Origin: Chryseobacterium sp. KACC 21268
Lineage (GTDB): Bacteria > Bacteroidota > Bacteroidia > Flavobacteriales > Weeksellaceae
Assembly (NCBI GenBank): GCA_028736075.1
Contig: CP117875.1
Coordinates: 2,542,001 to 2,606,000 of the forward strand
Direction: 5' to 3'
DNA: 64,000 nucleotides
The notes beneath the pieces were generated by a model. It did no database searches and was not told the origin of the DNA. It saw only the letters and a list, made by a program, of their open reading frames with translations. Numbering within the stretch: the first letter of the stretch is position 1; each line of letters opens with the position of its first letter. Of this stretch, positions 19,512-28,340 are shown one piece after another. The translations under genes and the position numbers were made by a program.

Positions 19512-20664
19512 TCCCATCAATTTTAAAAATCCTTTTCAATCCTTTCTGATGGCTGGTTTCGAATGTGCAGACCAGCAAAATGCCTTTGGCGAACGAGTGG
19601 ATTTAATCAAATTAACTGGCCACGATCGTTTCATTAATGAAGATTATCAGCGTCTGACGGAAATCGGAATCACAACCATTCGCGAAGGCATCCGTTGGAG
19701 TTTTGTTGAGAAATCGCCGTTCGTTTACGACTGGTCGCAGGTTGAAGAGATTATTATTAATGCAAAAAATAATGGCATCCAGGTCATTTGGGACATTTGT
19801 CATTTTGGATTTCCAGATGATTTGACACCTTTGCATCCAATGTTTGCAAGGCGATTCTCACATTTGTGCAGAACTTTCGTTTTGAAATACAGAGGTTTGG
19901 TTCCTGATGGCGAATTAATTGTCACACCAATCAACGAAGTCAGTTTTCTGTCTTGGCTTGGTGGCGATGCGAAAGGCACGAGTCCGTATTGCGTGAATCA
20001 AGGTTGGGAAGTGAAATATATGCTGATGAAAGCCTACATCGAAGGGATTGAAATGATGAAGGAAATCGATCCAAGCATCAAAATAATGACAACGGAACCT
20101 TTGGTCAATATCATTTCTTCCAATTTGTCAGATCCATTTTCAGTTCTTAAAGCCAATGAAAAACATCAGGAGCAGTTTCAGGTTCTGGAAATTCTGACAG
20201 GAAAATTGTGTCCTGAACTCCGAGGAAAACCGGAATATCTGGATTTGATTGGCGTTAATTTTTATCATAATAATCAATGGACGTTTCCGGAACATCAATT
20301 CATTCCGTGGAAAGAAACGCCTCCAAGTCCACATTGGCGAAGTCTGCATTCATTAATTGAAGAAGTTTATATCAATTACGGAAAACCAATTGTACTGTCA
20401 GAAACCAGTATTCCTGAAAATGACAGACGAGATTGGCTTAAGATGATTTCTGATGAATGTCTATCGATTTTGAAAAGTGGAATTCCCTTCTATGGATGTT
20501 GCATCTACCCAATTATTGATCGTCCAGACTGGGATTTTCCAGATGAGTGGCACCACAGCGGATTTTGGGATATTACGAATTTGGAAACTTTGGAAAGGGA
20601 AATTCATACTGATAGTTTGAAAGCATTAGAATCGTTATTACAAATTAAAATTGAAAACTACTAG
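19495..20664 (+). CDS. glycoside hydrolase-like protein (clan GH-A)
   Basis: 389 aa, no signal peptide. TIM-barrel features of clan GH-A: TIREGIRWSF near the start, VTPINEVSF with the probable acid/base Glu after an Asn-Glu pair, and IVLSETSIPEND with the probable nucleophile Glu. Similar proteins are annotated as family 1 glycosidases or beta-glucosidase-like. It overlaps glf by 17 nt, so it works on, or trims, the same glycan. Being cytoplasmic it could also be a sugar-binding or transglycosylating enzyme; substrate unknown. Confidence 0.78.
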   Translation: MQYNSNPINFKNPFQSFLMAGFECADQQNAFGERVDLIKLTGHDRFINEDYQRLTEIGITTIREGIRWSFVEKSPFVYDWSQVEEIIINAKNNGIQVIWDICHFGFPDDLTPLHPMFARRFSHLCRTFVLKYRGLVPDGELIVTPINEVSFLSWLGGDAKGTSPYCVNQGWEVKYMLMKAYIEGIEMMKEIDPSIKIMTTEPLVNIISSNLSDPFSVLKANEKHQEQFQVLEILTGKLCPELRGKPEYLDLIGVNFYHNNQWTFPEHQFIPWKETPPSPHWRSLHSLIEEVYINYGKPIVLSETSIPENDRRDWLKMISDECLSILKSGIPFYGCCIYPIIDRPDWDFPDEWHHSGFWDITNLETLEREIHTDSLKALESLLQIKIENY

Positions 20665-20733
20665 TTATTACCTACTGATTTTATGTAATTAAATCAATAA
20701 ACAAATCAAAATATGTAGTAAATCGGTTTGGCT

Positions 20734-20751
20734 TTATGACCTGAAACATAA
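20734..20751 (+). promoter_or_regulatory. Crp-type box 5 (TTATGA-CCTGAA-ACATAA)
   Basis: 11 of 12 arm bases match. The spacer CCTGAA is identical to that of box 2. A -7-like TATGATTTG follows at 20772-20780, centred 33-34 bp downstream. Confidence 0.6.
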
Positions 20752-20771
20752 ATTAATAATTTTTTTGTGCT

Positions 20772-20780
20772 TATGATTTG
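20772..20780 (+). promoter_or_regulatory. -7-like element TATGATTTG of the FAD/NAD(P) gene
   Basis: TAnnnTTTG, one base longer than consensus, 46 bp before the ATG at 20827. Its first bases resemble a half-site of the box, but there is no second arm. Confidence 0.45.
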
Positions 20781-20826
20781 ACAAAATAGGTACAGGATTT
20801 GAGTTGATGAGAAAAAAGAACTTAAA

Positions 20827-22545
20827 ATGCAGAATATCGATTCTCAAACCATTGCGCTGATTGGCGGTGGACCTGCTGCTCTTCTGGTATTGAAGAATAT
20901 TATTGATAGTCAAATCAATGCTTCAACTATTTTTGTGTTTGAAAAAAATGAAAGATTAGGCGTTGGAATGCCTTATGGAAGATTGGGTGCAGGAAAGGAA
21001 CACGTTGCGAATGTATCAGCAAACGAACTTCCTCACTTTCAGATCAGTTTCGAAGAATATCTAAGTCAAAATCCTACAAACGAATTTCCTGATTTTTCTG
21101 TGGATGGAAAATGCAATCCATACCAAGTCATTCCAAGACTTCTATTGGGAAATTATCTGGAATTTACATTCAAATATTACATCAAAGAAGCCAAGAAAAA
21201 AGGCATCAAAGTCATTAGTAAAACCAACAGCGTTGTAGATGATATCATCAAAAGTGCAGATAGACAGCAATTCAAAATCCTGGTTAATCAAAACGAGGAA
21301 TATTTAACTGATAAAGTGATTTTATGCACCGGACATTATTGGCCAAAAAAGTACGAAGAAACAAAAACCGGATGGTACGATTCGCCATATCCGCCAACAA
21401 AATTCCAATTACAATCGAACTTTCCCATCGCCATTCGCGGCACATCACTCACTGCGGTAGATGCTGTGAAAACGCATTCCAGACTGAATGGAAGATATGA
21501 AACAACGTCTGATGGACAGATGAAATATATTTTGAATGAAGGATCAGAAAACTTTCGGATCGATATGTTTTCCACAGGTGGTTTTTTGCCCGCACTAAGA
21601 TTCCATTCCGAAGAGGAAGCATATTCCAACGACTGGACGATGTCACTTGACGAAATCTATGACTACAAAACTAAAAATAACGGTTTTGTAGATTTGGATC
21701 ACGTCTTTGAGATTAATTTCAAACTTCCCCTCAAACAAAAAGATTTAGATTTTTATAATAAAATTAAAGATCTTAGCATCGAAGAATTTGTGAAAGAAAT
21801 GATGGCTATCAGAAAGGAACTGGACAGTTTTCAACTTTTCAAAGCGGAATACAACGAAGCCGAAAAATCCATCAGGAGACATCAGTCGATCAGCTGGAAA
21901 GAAGCACTGTCTGCCTTCAGTTATTCTATGAATTATCCTGCAAAGCACTTTTCTGCTGAAGATATGCTGCGTTTGAAAAAGACGCTTTTACCTTTGATTT
22001 CCATCATTATCGCATCACTTCCACAATCTTCTTACAAAGAAATTATTGCCCTGCACAATGCTGGAATTATCGATTTGATCCAAGTCGATAGAGAAAGCTT
22101 TGTAGAGCCACACTCCGAATCTGGCGGCATCTACCATTATAAATCTATTGAAAATATCAATTCACAAAAACATTACCAATTGTATATTGACGCCGTTGGT
22201 CAACAATCATTGGAACTGGAGGATTTGCCTTTTGAAGGTTTAAGATCGGGTCAGTTTGTGAGCTCTGCATATCTGAATTTTAAGGATAATAATGACGCCA
22301 TGAGCTTACTGCAAAACAATGAGACCAATGTAAGAAAAGGCTACAACGACAATTATTATATGAAAGTGCCAGGATTGGAAATCAATGATTATTTTCAGTC
22401 GTTGAATCCTTATGGACAGACTGTTGATAATGTTTTCATAATGGCTGTACCCTTTATTGGTGGGCTAAATCCTGATTATTCCGGACTGGATTTTTGCGAC
22501 ACAGCAGCTGAAAGAATTGTCAAAGTATTAAAACAACAGGCTTAA
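20827..22545 (+). CDS. FAD/NAD(P)-binding protein (HpyO/NAD_binding_9 type)
   Basis: 572 aa. N-terminal FAD motif IALIGGGPAALLVLKNI, GMPYG (typical of this family) and a second nucleotide segment VILCTGHYWPKKY. The C-terminus ends with NPDYSGLDFCDTAAERIV, the usual closing FAD contact region. The reaction is not established for the family; a soluble oxidoreductase is the safe call. Own promoter with Crp-type box 5, so it is probably induced with katE and the glycan operon. Confidence 0.83.
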   Translation: MQNIDSQTIALIGGGPAALLVLKNIIDSQINASTIFVFEKNERLGVGMPYGRLGAGKEHVANVSANELPHFQISFEEYLSQNPTNEFPDFSVDGKCNPYQVIPRLLLGNYLEFTFKYYIKEAKKKGIKVISKTNSVVDDIIKSADRQQFKILVNQNEEYLTDKVILCTGHYWPKKYEETKTGWYDSPYPPTKFQLQSNFPIAIRGTSLTAVDAVKTHSRLNGRYETTSDGQMKYILNEGSENFRIDMFSTGGFLPALRFHSEEEAYSNDWTMSLDEIYDYKTKNNGFVDLDHVFEINFKLPLKQKDLDFYNKIKDLSIEEFVKEMMAIRKELDSFQLFKAEYNEAEKSIRRHQSISWKEALSAFSYSMNYPAKHFSAEDMLRLKKTLLPLISIIIASLPQSSYKEIIALHNAGIIDLIQVDRESFVEPHSESGGIYHYKSIENINSQKHYQLYIDAVGQQSLELEDLPFEGLRSGQFVSSAYLNFKDNNDAMSLLQNNETNVRKGYNDNYYMKVPGLEINDYFQSLNPYGQTVDNVFIMAVPFIGGLNPDYSGLDFCDTAAERIVKVLKQQA

Positions 22546-22603
22546 TATTTCGAAATTTATTAAAATATCAATAGAACCATAAAAATTTTTGGTTCATAAA
22601 TCC

Positions 22604-22611
22604 TATTTTTG
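22604..22611 (+). promoter_or_regulatory. candidate -7 element TATTTTTG of the GH92 gene
   Basis: Exact match to TAnnTTTG, 17 bp before the ATG at 22629. A weak relative of the Crp-type box (9 of 12 arm bases) lies at 22565-22582, 34 bp centre to centre. Confidence 0.4.
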
Positions 22612-22628
22612 ATCTATATAAATTTTGA

Positions 22629-24923
22629 ATGAGAAGCTTAAAACTATTTCTGTTCTGCTCTGTCATTTCTGTAGGACTCAAATCTCAGGAGATCGCTGAT
22701 TGGATAAAAAGTCCAGTCGATTACGTAAATCCTTTGATGGGAACACAATCTTCATACGAATTATCAAACGGAAACACCTACCCAATCATCGGATTACCTT
22801 GGGGAATGAACTATTGGACGCCCCAGACAGGTAAAAATGGAAACGGATGGCAATATACTTACGATGCCAGGAAAATTCAAGGATTCAAACAGACGCATCA
22901 GCCATCGCCGTGGATGAATGATTACGGACAGTTTTCCATTTTGCCAATGGTAGGAAAACCAGAAACAGATCAGGACAAAAGAGCGAGCTGGTTCTCTCAC
23001 AAGACGGAAGAGGTAACGCCTTATTTTTACAAAGTTTATCTGGCAGATTATGATGTGTGGACAGAAATTACGCCCAGTGAAAGAGCTGCCGTGATGAGAT
23101 TTACCTTTCCCGAAACAGATCAGGCTCAGGTTTTACTGGATGCATTTGATAAAGGTTCTTATGTGAAAATCATTCCATCTGAAAAGAAAATTATTGGTTA
23201 TTCTACGAGATATGCGAGAGGGAAAATGGAGAATTTTAAAAATTATTTTGTCCTTCAATTTGATAGAGATTTTAATTCTCAAAATGTGTGGAGTGACAAG
23301 GAAATCTCAAAAACTGATATTGAAATTAAAGCAGATCGCGTTGGCGCATTAATCAAGTTTCCTCAATTAAAAAAAGGTGAACAGGTAACATTAAAAGTGG
23401 CTTCTTCTTTTATAAGTCCAGAACAAGCCGAACTTAACCTAAATGAAGTCAAAGAAAAAACTTTTGATCAGGTAAAATCCGAAGGGAAAGAAATCTGGAA
23501 CAAAACTTTAAATAAAATCGAAATCAAAGGCGCAACAGTTGATCAGGCCAGAACTTTTTACAGTTGTCTGTATCGCAGCGTACTTTTCCCGCAAAAGCTT
23601 TACGAAAAAGATAAAGACGGAAAGATCCAGCATTACAGTCCTTACAATGGTAAGATAATGCCAGGCTATTTATATGGTGGAACAGGTTTTTGGGATACAT
23701 TCCGCGCACTCTACCCACTTCTGAATTTGGTCTATCCATCCGTCAATGTAGAAATGCAGAAAGGTTTGATTTCCGCTTATCAGGAAGGTGGATTTCTCCC
23801 CGAATGGAGCAGCCCCGGATATGCAGACATAATGGTTGGAAACAATTCCGCCTCTGTCGTTTCCGAAGCTTATATCAAAGGTTTGCGAGGTTATGATGCG
23901 GAAATTCTTTGGCAAGCTGTAAAACATGGCGCAAATAACGAAGGCCCGATAAGCGCCGTCGGAAGAAAAGGTGTAGAGGATTACAATAAACTCGGATATG
24001 TGCCAACGGACACAGGAATTAATGAAAGCGCCGCCAGAACTTTGGAATACGCTTACGATGATTATGCAATCTACGAATTTGGAAAAGCATTAAAAAAATC
24101 AGAATCCGAGCTTCAGCCTTACAAGGAAAGAGCGATGAATTACAAAAAGCTCTTCGATCCGAAATATAATCTGATGCGCGGCAAAAAGAAAAACGGAGAA
24201 TTCCAGGACAATTTTGATCCCTTTGAATGGGGAAATGCCTTTACAGAAGGCAACAGCTGGCATTACACCTGGAGCGTTTTTCAGGATATCGACGGGCTTA
24301 AAGAATTGATGGGCGGAAAACAACAGTTTGCTAAAATGTTGGATTCTGTATTTGTAATGCCGCCGACTTTCAATACCAATTATTATAAAGAAGTGATCCA
24401 CGAGATGCGCGAAATGCAGATCGTAGGAATGGGACAATACGCACACGGAAATCAACCGATTCAGCATATGTTGTACTTATATAACTATGCAGGTCAACCT
24501 TGGAAATCGCAATACTGGGTGAGACAGGTTTTGGATAAATTGTACAAACCTACTCCAGATGGCTACTGTGGCGACGAAGATAATGGCCAAACCTCGGCTT
24601 GGTACGTTTTCTCAGCTTTGGGTTTTTATCCTGTGACGCCTGCAAGCACACAATATGTTTTGGGCGCACCACTTTTCAAATCTGTAAAAATTAATCTGGA
24701 AAATGGTCAGGCAATTATGATTGATGCGCCAAAAAATTCAAAAGAAAATATCTATATAAACCAGCTGAAATTCAATGGAAAAAATCATTCGAAAAACTGG
24801 ATCGATCATTTTGAACTTCTGAAAGGTGCAAAATTAAAATTCGATATGACATCCAAACCAAATTTAAAAAGAGGAACGGAAAATGCCGATGCACCCTTTT
24901 CTATAAGCACTTATGAGAAATGA
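22629..24923 (+). CDS. GH92 alpha-mannosidase
   Basis: 764 aa with an N-terminal signal peptide (~20 residues), so periplasmic or surface exposed. GH92 calcium-dependent exo-alpha-mannosidase signatures: NPLMGTQSSYELSNGNTYP, GTGFWDTFR, EGNSWHYTW, a Glu in EMREMQIVGMGQYAHGNQP and the GDEDNGQTSAWYVFSALGFYP block near the end with the catalytic-base Asp. Length is standard. Releases mannose from glycans, for example N-glycan or fungal mannan; exact linkage cannot be told. It stands alone, with no SusC/D pair nearby. Confidence 0.94.
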   Translation: MRSLKLFLFCSVISVGLKSQEIADWIKSPVDYVNPLMGTQSSYELSNGNTYPIIGLPWGMNYWTPQTGKNGNGWQYTYDARKIQGFKQTHQPSPWMNDYGQFSILPMVGKPETDQDKRASWFSHKTEEVTPYFYKVYLADYDVWTEITPSERAAVMRFTFPETDQAQVLLDAFDKGSYVKIIPSEKKIIGYSTRYARGKMENFKNYFVLQFDRDFNSQNVWSDKEISKTDIEIKADRVGALIKFPQLKKGEQVTLKVASSFISPEQAELNLNEVKEKTFDQVKSEGKEIWNKTLNKIEIKGATVDQARTFYSCLYRSVLFPQKLYEKDKDGKIQHYSPYNGKIMPGYLYGGTGFWDTFRALYPLLNLVYPSVNVEMQKGLISAYQEGGFLPEWSSPGYADIMVGNNSASVVSEAYIKGLRGYDAEILWQAVKHGANNEGPISAVGRKGVEDYNKLGYVPTDTGINESAARTLEYAYDDYAIYEFGKALKKSESELQPYKERAMNYKKLFDPKYNLMRGKKKNGEFQDNFDPFEWGNAFTEGNSWHYTWSVFQDIDGLKELMGGKQQFAKMLDSVFVMPPTFNTNYYKEVIHEMREMQIVGMGQYAHGNQPIQHMLYLYNYAGQPWKSQYWVRQVLDKLYKPTPDGYCGDEDNGQTSAWYVFSALGFYPVTPASTQYVLGAPLFKSVKINLENGQAIMIDAPKNSKENIYINQLKFNGKNHSKNWIDHFELLKGAKLKFDMTSKPNLKRGTENADAPFSISTYEK

Positions 24924-25006
24924 CATATCGAAAATTATTTAATAAAAGATTTTAACTGATTTTTTTTTACTAATTTTAATTTATTATTAATCATTTGTTA
25001 ATGAAA

Positions 25007-25014
25007 TACTTTTG
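25007..25014 (+). promoter_or_regulatory. -7 element TACTTTTG of sixA
   Basis: Exact TAnnTTTG, 37 bp before the sixA ATG at 25052. Confidence 0.5.
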
Positions 25015-25051
25015 CAGTATTCCATCTGACCACAAAAAATAGACAAAACAG

Positions 25052-25534
25052 ATGAAAACACTTTTACTTGTAAGGCACGCTAAGAGCGATTGGCCTGTAG
25101 ATGTTGAAGACTTTGACCGCCCGCTCAATGAGTTAGGAATGATCAATGCGCCCAAAATGGCACGTTTGTTACAAGAGAAATTAATTGAAATTGATACTTT
25201 CATTTCCAGTCCTGCAACGCGAGCATTGGAAACTTGCAAATTATTTTCGGAGGTTTATCAAAAACAATATTCTACAGATGCATCGTTGTACAATCCGAAG
25301 GAACGTAATTTTGAAAATCTGATTCTCGGATTGGGTAGTAATGTTAATTCTGTGATCTTGTTCTCGCACAATAATGGCATTTCCAATTTTGCCAACTCCT
25401 TGACAGATGAGATTGTGAATCTCCCGACTTCCGGCGTTGTTGGCTATCAGATTGATTGTGATAACTGGAGCGATTTTGTAGCTGCTAAAAAGGAATTTTT
25501 ATATTTTTATTCGCCGAAGAATTTTGCTAAATAA
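25052..25534 (+). CDS. SixA-like histidine phosphatase
   Basis: 160 aa. Branch of the histidine phosphatase superfamily: LLVRHAKSDWP with the nucleophile His9 after Arg8, SSPATRALETCKLF, and a second His in LFSHNNGISNFAN. In proteobacteria SixA dephosphorylates phosphohistidine in HPt domains or the PTS; here the substrate is unknown. Cytoplasmic. Convergent with alaS. Confidence 0.88.
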   Translation: MKTLLLVRHAKSDWPVDVEDFDRPLNELGMINAPKMARLLQEKLIEIDTFISSPATRALETCKLFSEVYQKQYSTDASLYNPKERNFENLILGLGSNVNSVILFSHNNGISNFANSLTDEIVNLPTSGVVGYQIDCDNWSDFVAAKKEFLYFYSPKNFAK

Positions 25535-25562
25535 TTATTTATTTCAATAAGATTTATAATAG

Positions 25563-25594
25563 AAAAACGTCTCGATAATTCGAGACGTTTTTTT
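25563..25594. terminator. bidirectional rho-independent terminator
   Basis: AAAACGTCTCGA / TCGAGACGTTTT stem with a short loop and T run, between the convergent sixA-like gene and alaS. Confidence 0.85.
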
Positions 25595-25615
25595 GTTTTA
25601 TATAAAATTTGAAAA

Positions 25616-28219
25616 TTAGATTTCCAACGCTTTCTGATAAGCATTTTCGATCCCAGCCAGATTTTTTCCGCCAGCTGTAGCAAAACCTGGATTTCCGCCG
25701 CCACCGCCTTGGATTTCTTTCGCCAATTCTTTTACGATATTTCCAGCGTGATAACTCGCTTCCAGATCTTCAGAAACGCCCACTGTTACCATTGGTTTTT
25801 CATTAGCATTAGAGATAATAATGATGACAGAATTTGGGGTTTCTTTTTTCAGTTGGAAAACGATATCTTTCACAGAACCTGCGTCCAGAGATGTTTTCTT
25901 AACCAATAATTTTTTACCATTTTTGTCTTCGAATTCATTTTTCCAGTTTTGGATCTCGCCTTTTGCTTTTTCTTTTTTGAATGAATCGATCTCAGATTTC
26001 AAAGCTGAATTTTCGTCCAATAATTTCTCAATTGACTTAATTAAATCTTTTGATTTTAACAATTGTGAAATCTCAGAAACTTGAGTTTCCAAATTCTTGA
26101 AATATTCTTCAGATTTTTCTCCAGAGATTGCTTCAACCCTTCTGATTCCAGCTGCTGTTGAACTTTCTGAAGTTAATTTGAAATGTCCAATTTCGCTCGT
26201 CGTTTTCACGTGAGTTCCACCACATAATTCTTTCGACGTTCCGAATTGGATCATTCTTACATTATCCCCATATTTCTCTCCGAAAAGTGCCATTGCACCT
26301 TTGTCCAAAGCCTCCTGGATTGGAATATTTCTGAACTCTTGAAGAGCTAAATTTTCTTTGATCTTCGCATTCACTTTTTCCTCAACCAAAGCCAATTCTT
26401 CCTCGGTCATTTTACTGAAATGTGAAAAATCGAATCTCAAATAATCAGGACCAACGTAAGAACCTTTTTGCTCTACGTGCGTTCCAAGAACTTCTCTCAA
26501 AGCTTCGTGCAACAAGTGCGTCGCAGAGTGATTGGCTTGAGAATTTTTTCTGTCAGCAACATTCACTTTGGCGTAGAAAATTGCGCCTGCATCTTTCGGA
26601 AGACCATTGATCAAAGAAATGATCAATCCGTTTTCTTTTTTAGTTTCTAAAACTTCGAAGCTCTCGGTTGCATTTTCGATAACGCCTTTGTCACCAACTT
26701 GTCCGCCACCTTCCGGATAGAAAGGCGAATTACTCAAAACGATTTGATAAAATTCGCCGTCTTTGTTTTCTATTTTTCTATATCTCGTGATGTATGTTTC
26801 AGTTTCCAAAACATCGTAACCAACGAATGTTTCAGGCTTTTCTTCCAAAACGACCCAATCGTAAACTTTTGCTGCCGAATCTTTTTTGGAACGTTGTTTT
26901 TGTTTTGCCATTTCGGCTTCGAAACCAGCTTCGTCAATCGTTAAGCCTTTTTCCTCAGCGATAATTCTCGTTAAGTCATCAGGGAAACCATAGGTATCGT
27001 ATAATTCAAAAACTTCTTCGCTTGGCAATACTTTTTGACCGCTAGCAATTGTTTGCTGAATCAATTTCTCAACTCGAATCAAACCGTTTTCAATTGTTTT
27101 AAGGAAAGATTCCTCTTCACTTTTGATTACTTCTGTAACCAGAGTTCCCTGCTTCTGAAGCTCAGGAAAAAATGCGCCCATCTGATCTTGAAGAACAGCC
27201 ACCAATTCGAAAAGGAAAGGTTCTTTTCTGTCCAAAAATCTGTAAGCGTAAGAAATTCCTCTTCTCAAAATTCTTCTGATCACGTAACCTGCGCCACCAT
27301 TGGAAGGCAGTTGTCCGTCAGCAATCGCAAACGAAACCGCACGGATGTGATCCACAACCACACGAATGGCGATGTCCTTTTCGTCCGTTAAAATTCCTGT
27401 ATATTTTTTACCCGAAAGTTCTTCCACCTTAGCGATCAAAGGTGTGAAAACATCGGTGTCATAATTGGATTCTTTCTGTTGAAGCGCCATACAAAGACGC
27501 TCGAAGCCCATTCCTGTATCGATGTGTTTCGCAGGCAGATTTTCCAAACTTCCGTCCGCTTTTCTGTTGAATTGCATAAAGACAAGATTCCAGATCTCCA
27601 CAACTTGAGGATGATCATTGTTCACCAATTCCAATCCCGAAACTTTCGCTTTTTCTTCTGGTGTTCTCAAGTCAACGTGGATCTCTGAACAAGGTCCGCA
27701 AGGTCCGCTCGCTCCCATTTCCCAGAAATTATCTTTCTTATTTCCATTGATGATTCGGTCTTCGGAAATGAATTGTTTCCACAAATTATAAGCTTCCGTA
27801 TCGCGTTCAAGGTTTTCTTTTTCGTCACCTTCAAAGATGGTCACGTAAAGATTTTCTTTCGGAATTTTATAAACTTCTGTCAGTAATTCCCAAGCCCAGG
27901 TAATCGCTTCTTTTTTGAAATAATCGCCAAAACTCCAGTTCCCTAACATCTCGAACATCGTGTGGTGATAAGTATCACGACCAACATCGTCCAGATCGTT
28001 GTGTTTTCCGGAAACTCTTAGACATTTTTGTGTATCGGCAATTCTGGAAGATTTCGGTTCTTTGTAACCTAAAAAATAATCCTTGAACTGTGTCATTCCA
28101 GAGTTGGAAAACATCAGCGTCGGGTCATCTTTCAGAACAATTGGTGCAGAAGGAACAATCAAATGTTCTTTGCTTTTGAAAAAATCTAAAAATTGCTGTC
28201 TTATTTCTTGTGAAGTCAT
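25616..28219 (-). CDS. alaS: alanine--tRNA ligase
   Basis: 867 aa class II synthetase charging tRNA-Ala. Starts MTSQEIRQQFLDFFKSKEH, motif 1-2 region MFSNSGMTQFKDYFLG, GCGPCSEIH-type block ASGPCGPCSEIH, editing-domain zinc motif HSATHLLHEAL with the distal CGGTHV, and a C-Ala domain ending GGGGGNPGFATAGG, which suggests an oligomerisation/tRNA-elbow domain. Normal length. Single-gene unit with a terminator shared with sixA. Confidence 0.99.
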   Translation of the reverse strand: MTSQEIRQQFLDFFKSKEHLIVPSAPIVLKDDPTLMFSNSGMTQFKDYFLGYKEPKSSRIADTQKCLRVSGKHNDLDDVGRDTYHHTMFEMLGNWSFGDYFKKEAITWAWELLTEVYKIPKENLYVTIFEGDEKENLERDTEAYNLWKQFISEDRIINGNKKDNFWEMGASGPCGPCSEIHVDLRTPEEKAKVSGLELVNNDHPQVVEIWNLVFMQFNRKADGSLENLPAKHIDTGMGFERLCMALQQKESNYDTDVFTPLIAKVEELSGKKYTGILTDEKDIAIRVVVDHIRAVSFAIADGQLPSNGGAGYVIRRILRRGISYAYRFLDRKEPFLFELVAVLQDQMGAFFPELQKQGTLVTEVIKSEEESFLKTIENGLIRVEKLIQQTIASGQKVLPSEEVFELYDTYGFPDDLTRIIAEEKGLTIDEAGFEAEMAKQKQRSKKDSAAKVYDWVVLEEKPETFVGYDVLETETYITRYRKIENKDGEFYQIVLSNSPFYPEGGGQVGDKGVIENATESFEVLETKKENGLIISLINGLPKDAGAIFYAKVNVADRKNSQANHSATHLLHEALREVLGTHVEQKGSYVGPDYLRFDFSHFSKMTEEELALVEEKVNAKIKENLALQEFRNIPIQEALDKGAMALFGEKYGDNVRMIQFGTSKELCGGTHVKTTSEIGHFKLTSESSTAAGIRRVEAISGEKSEEYFKNLETQVSEISQLLKSKDLIKSIEKLLDENSALKSEIDSFKKEKAKGEIQNWKNEFEDKNGKKLLVKKTSLDAGSVKDIVFQLKKETPNSVIIIISNANEKPMVTVGVSEDLEASYHAGNIVKELAKEIQGGGGGNPGFATAGGKNLAGIENAYQKALEI

Positions 28220-28340
28220 AGTCTTGTCTTTTGGCTAATAGCTTTTTGCTGTCGGCTTTTTGGTTGGCAAATTTAACTAAATTATGTGATTTTACGAATG
28301 TTTTTGTTTGTCAGGATATGAATAAAATTCTAAAAAAAAA

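Noticed and set aside
22565-22582. Sixth Crp-type box upstream of the GH92 gene
   Set aside because: Only 9 of 12 arm bases match and the distance to the -7 element is 34, not 33; kept as a weak possibility only.
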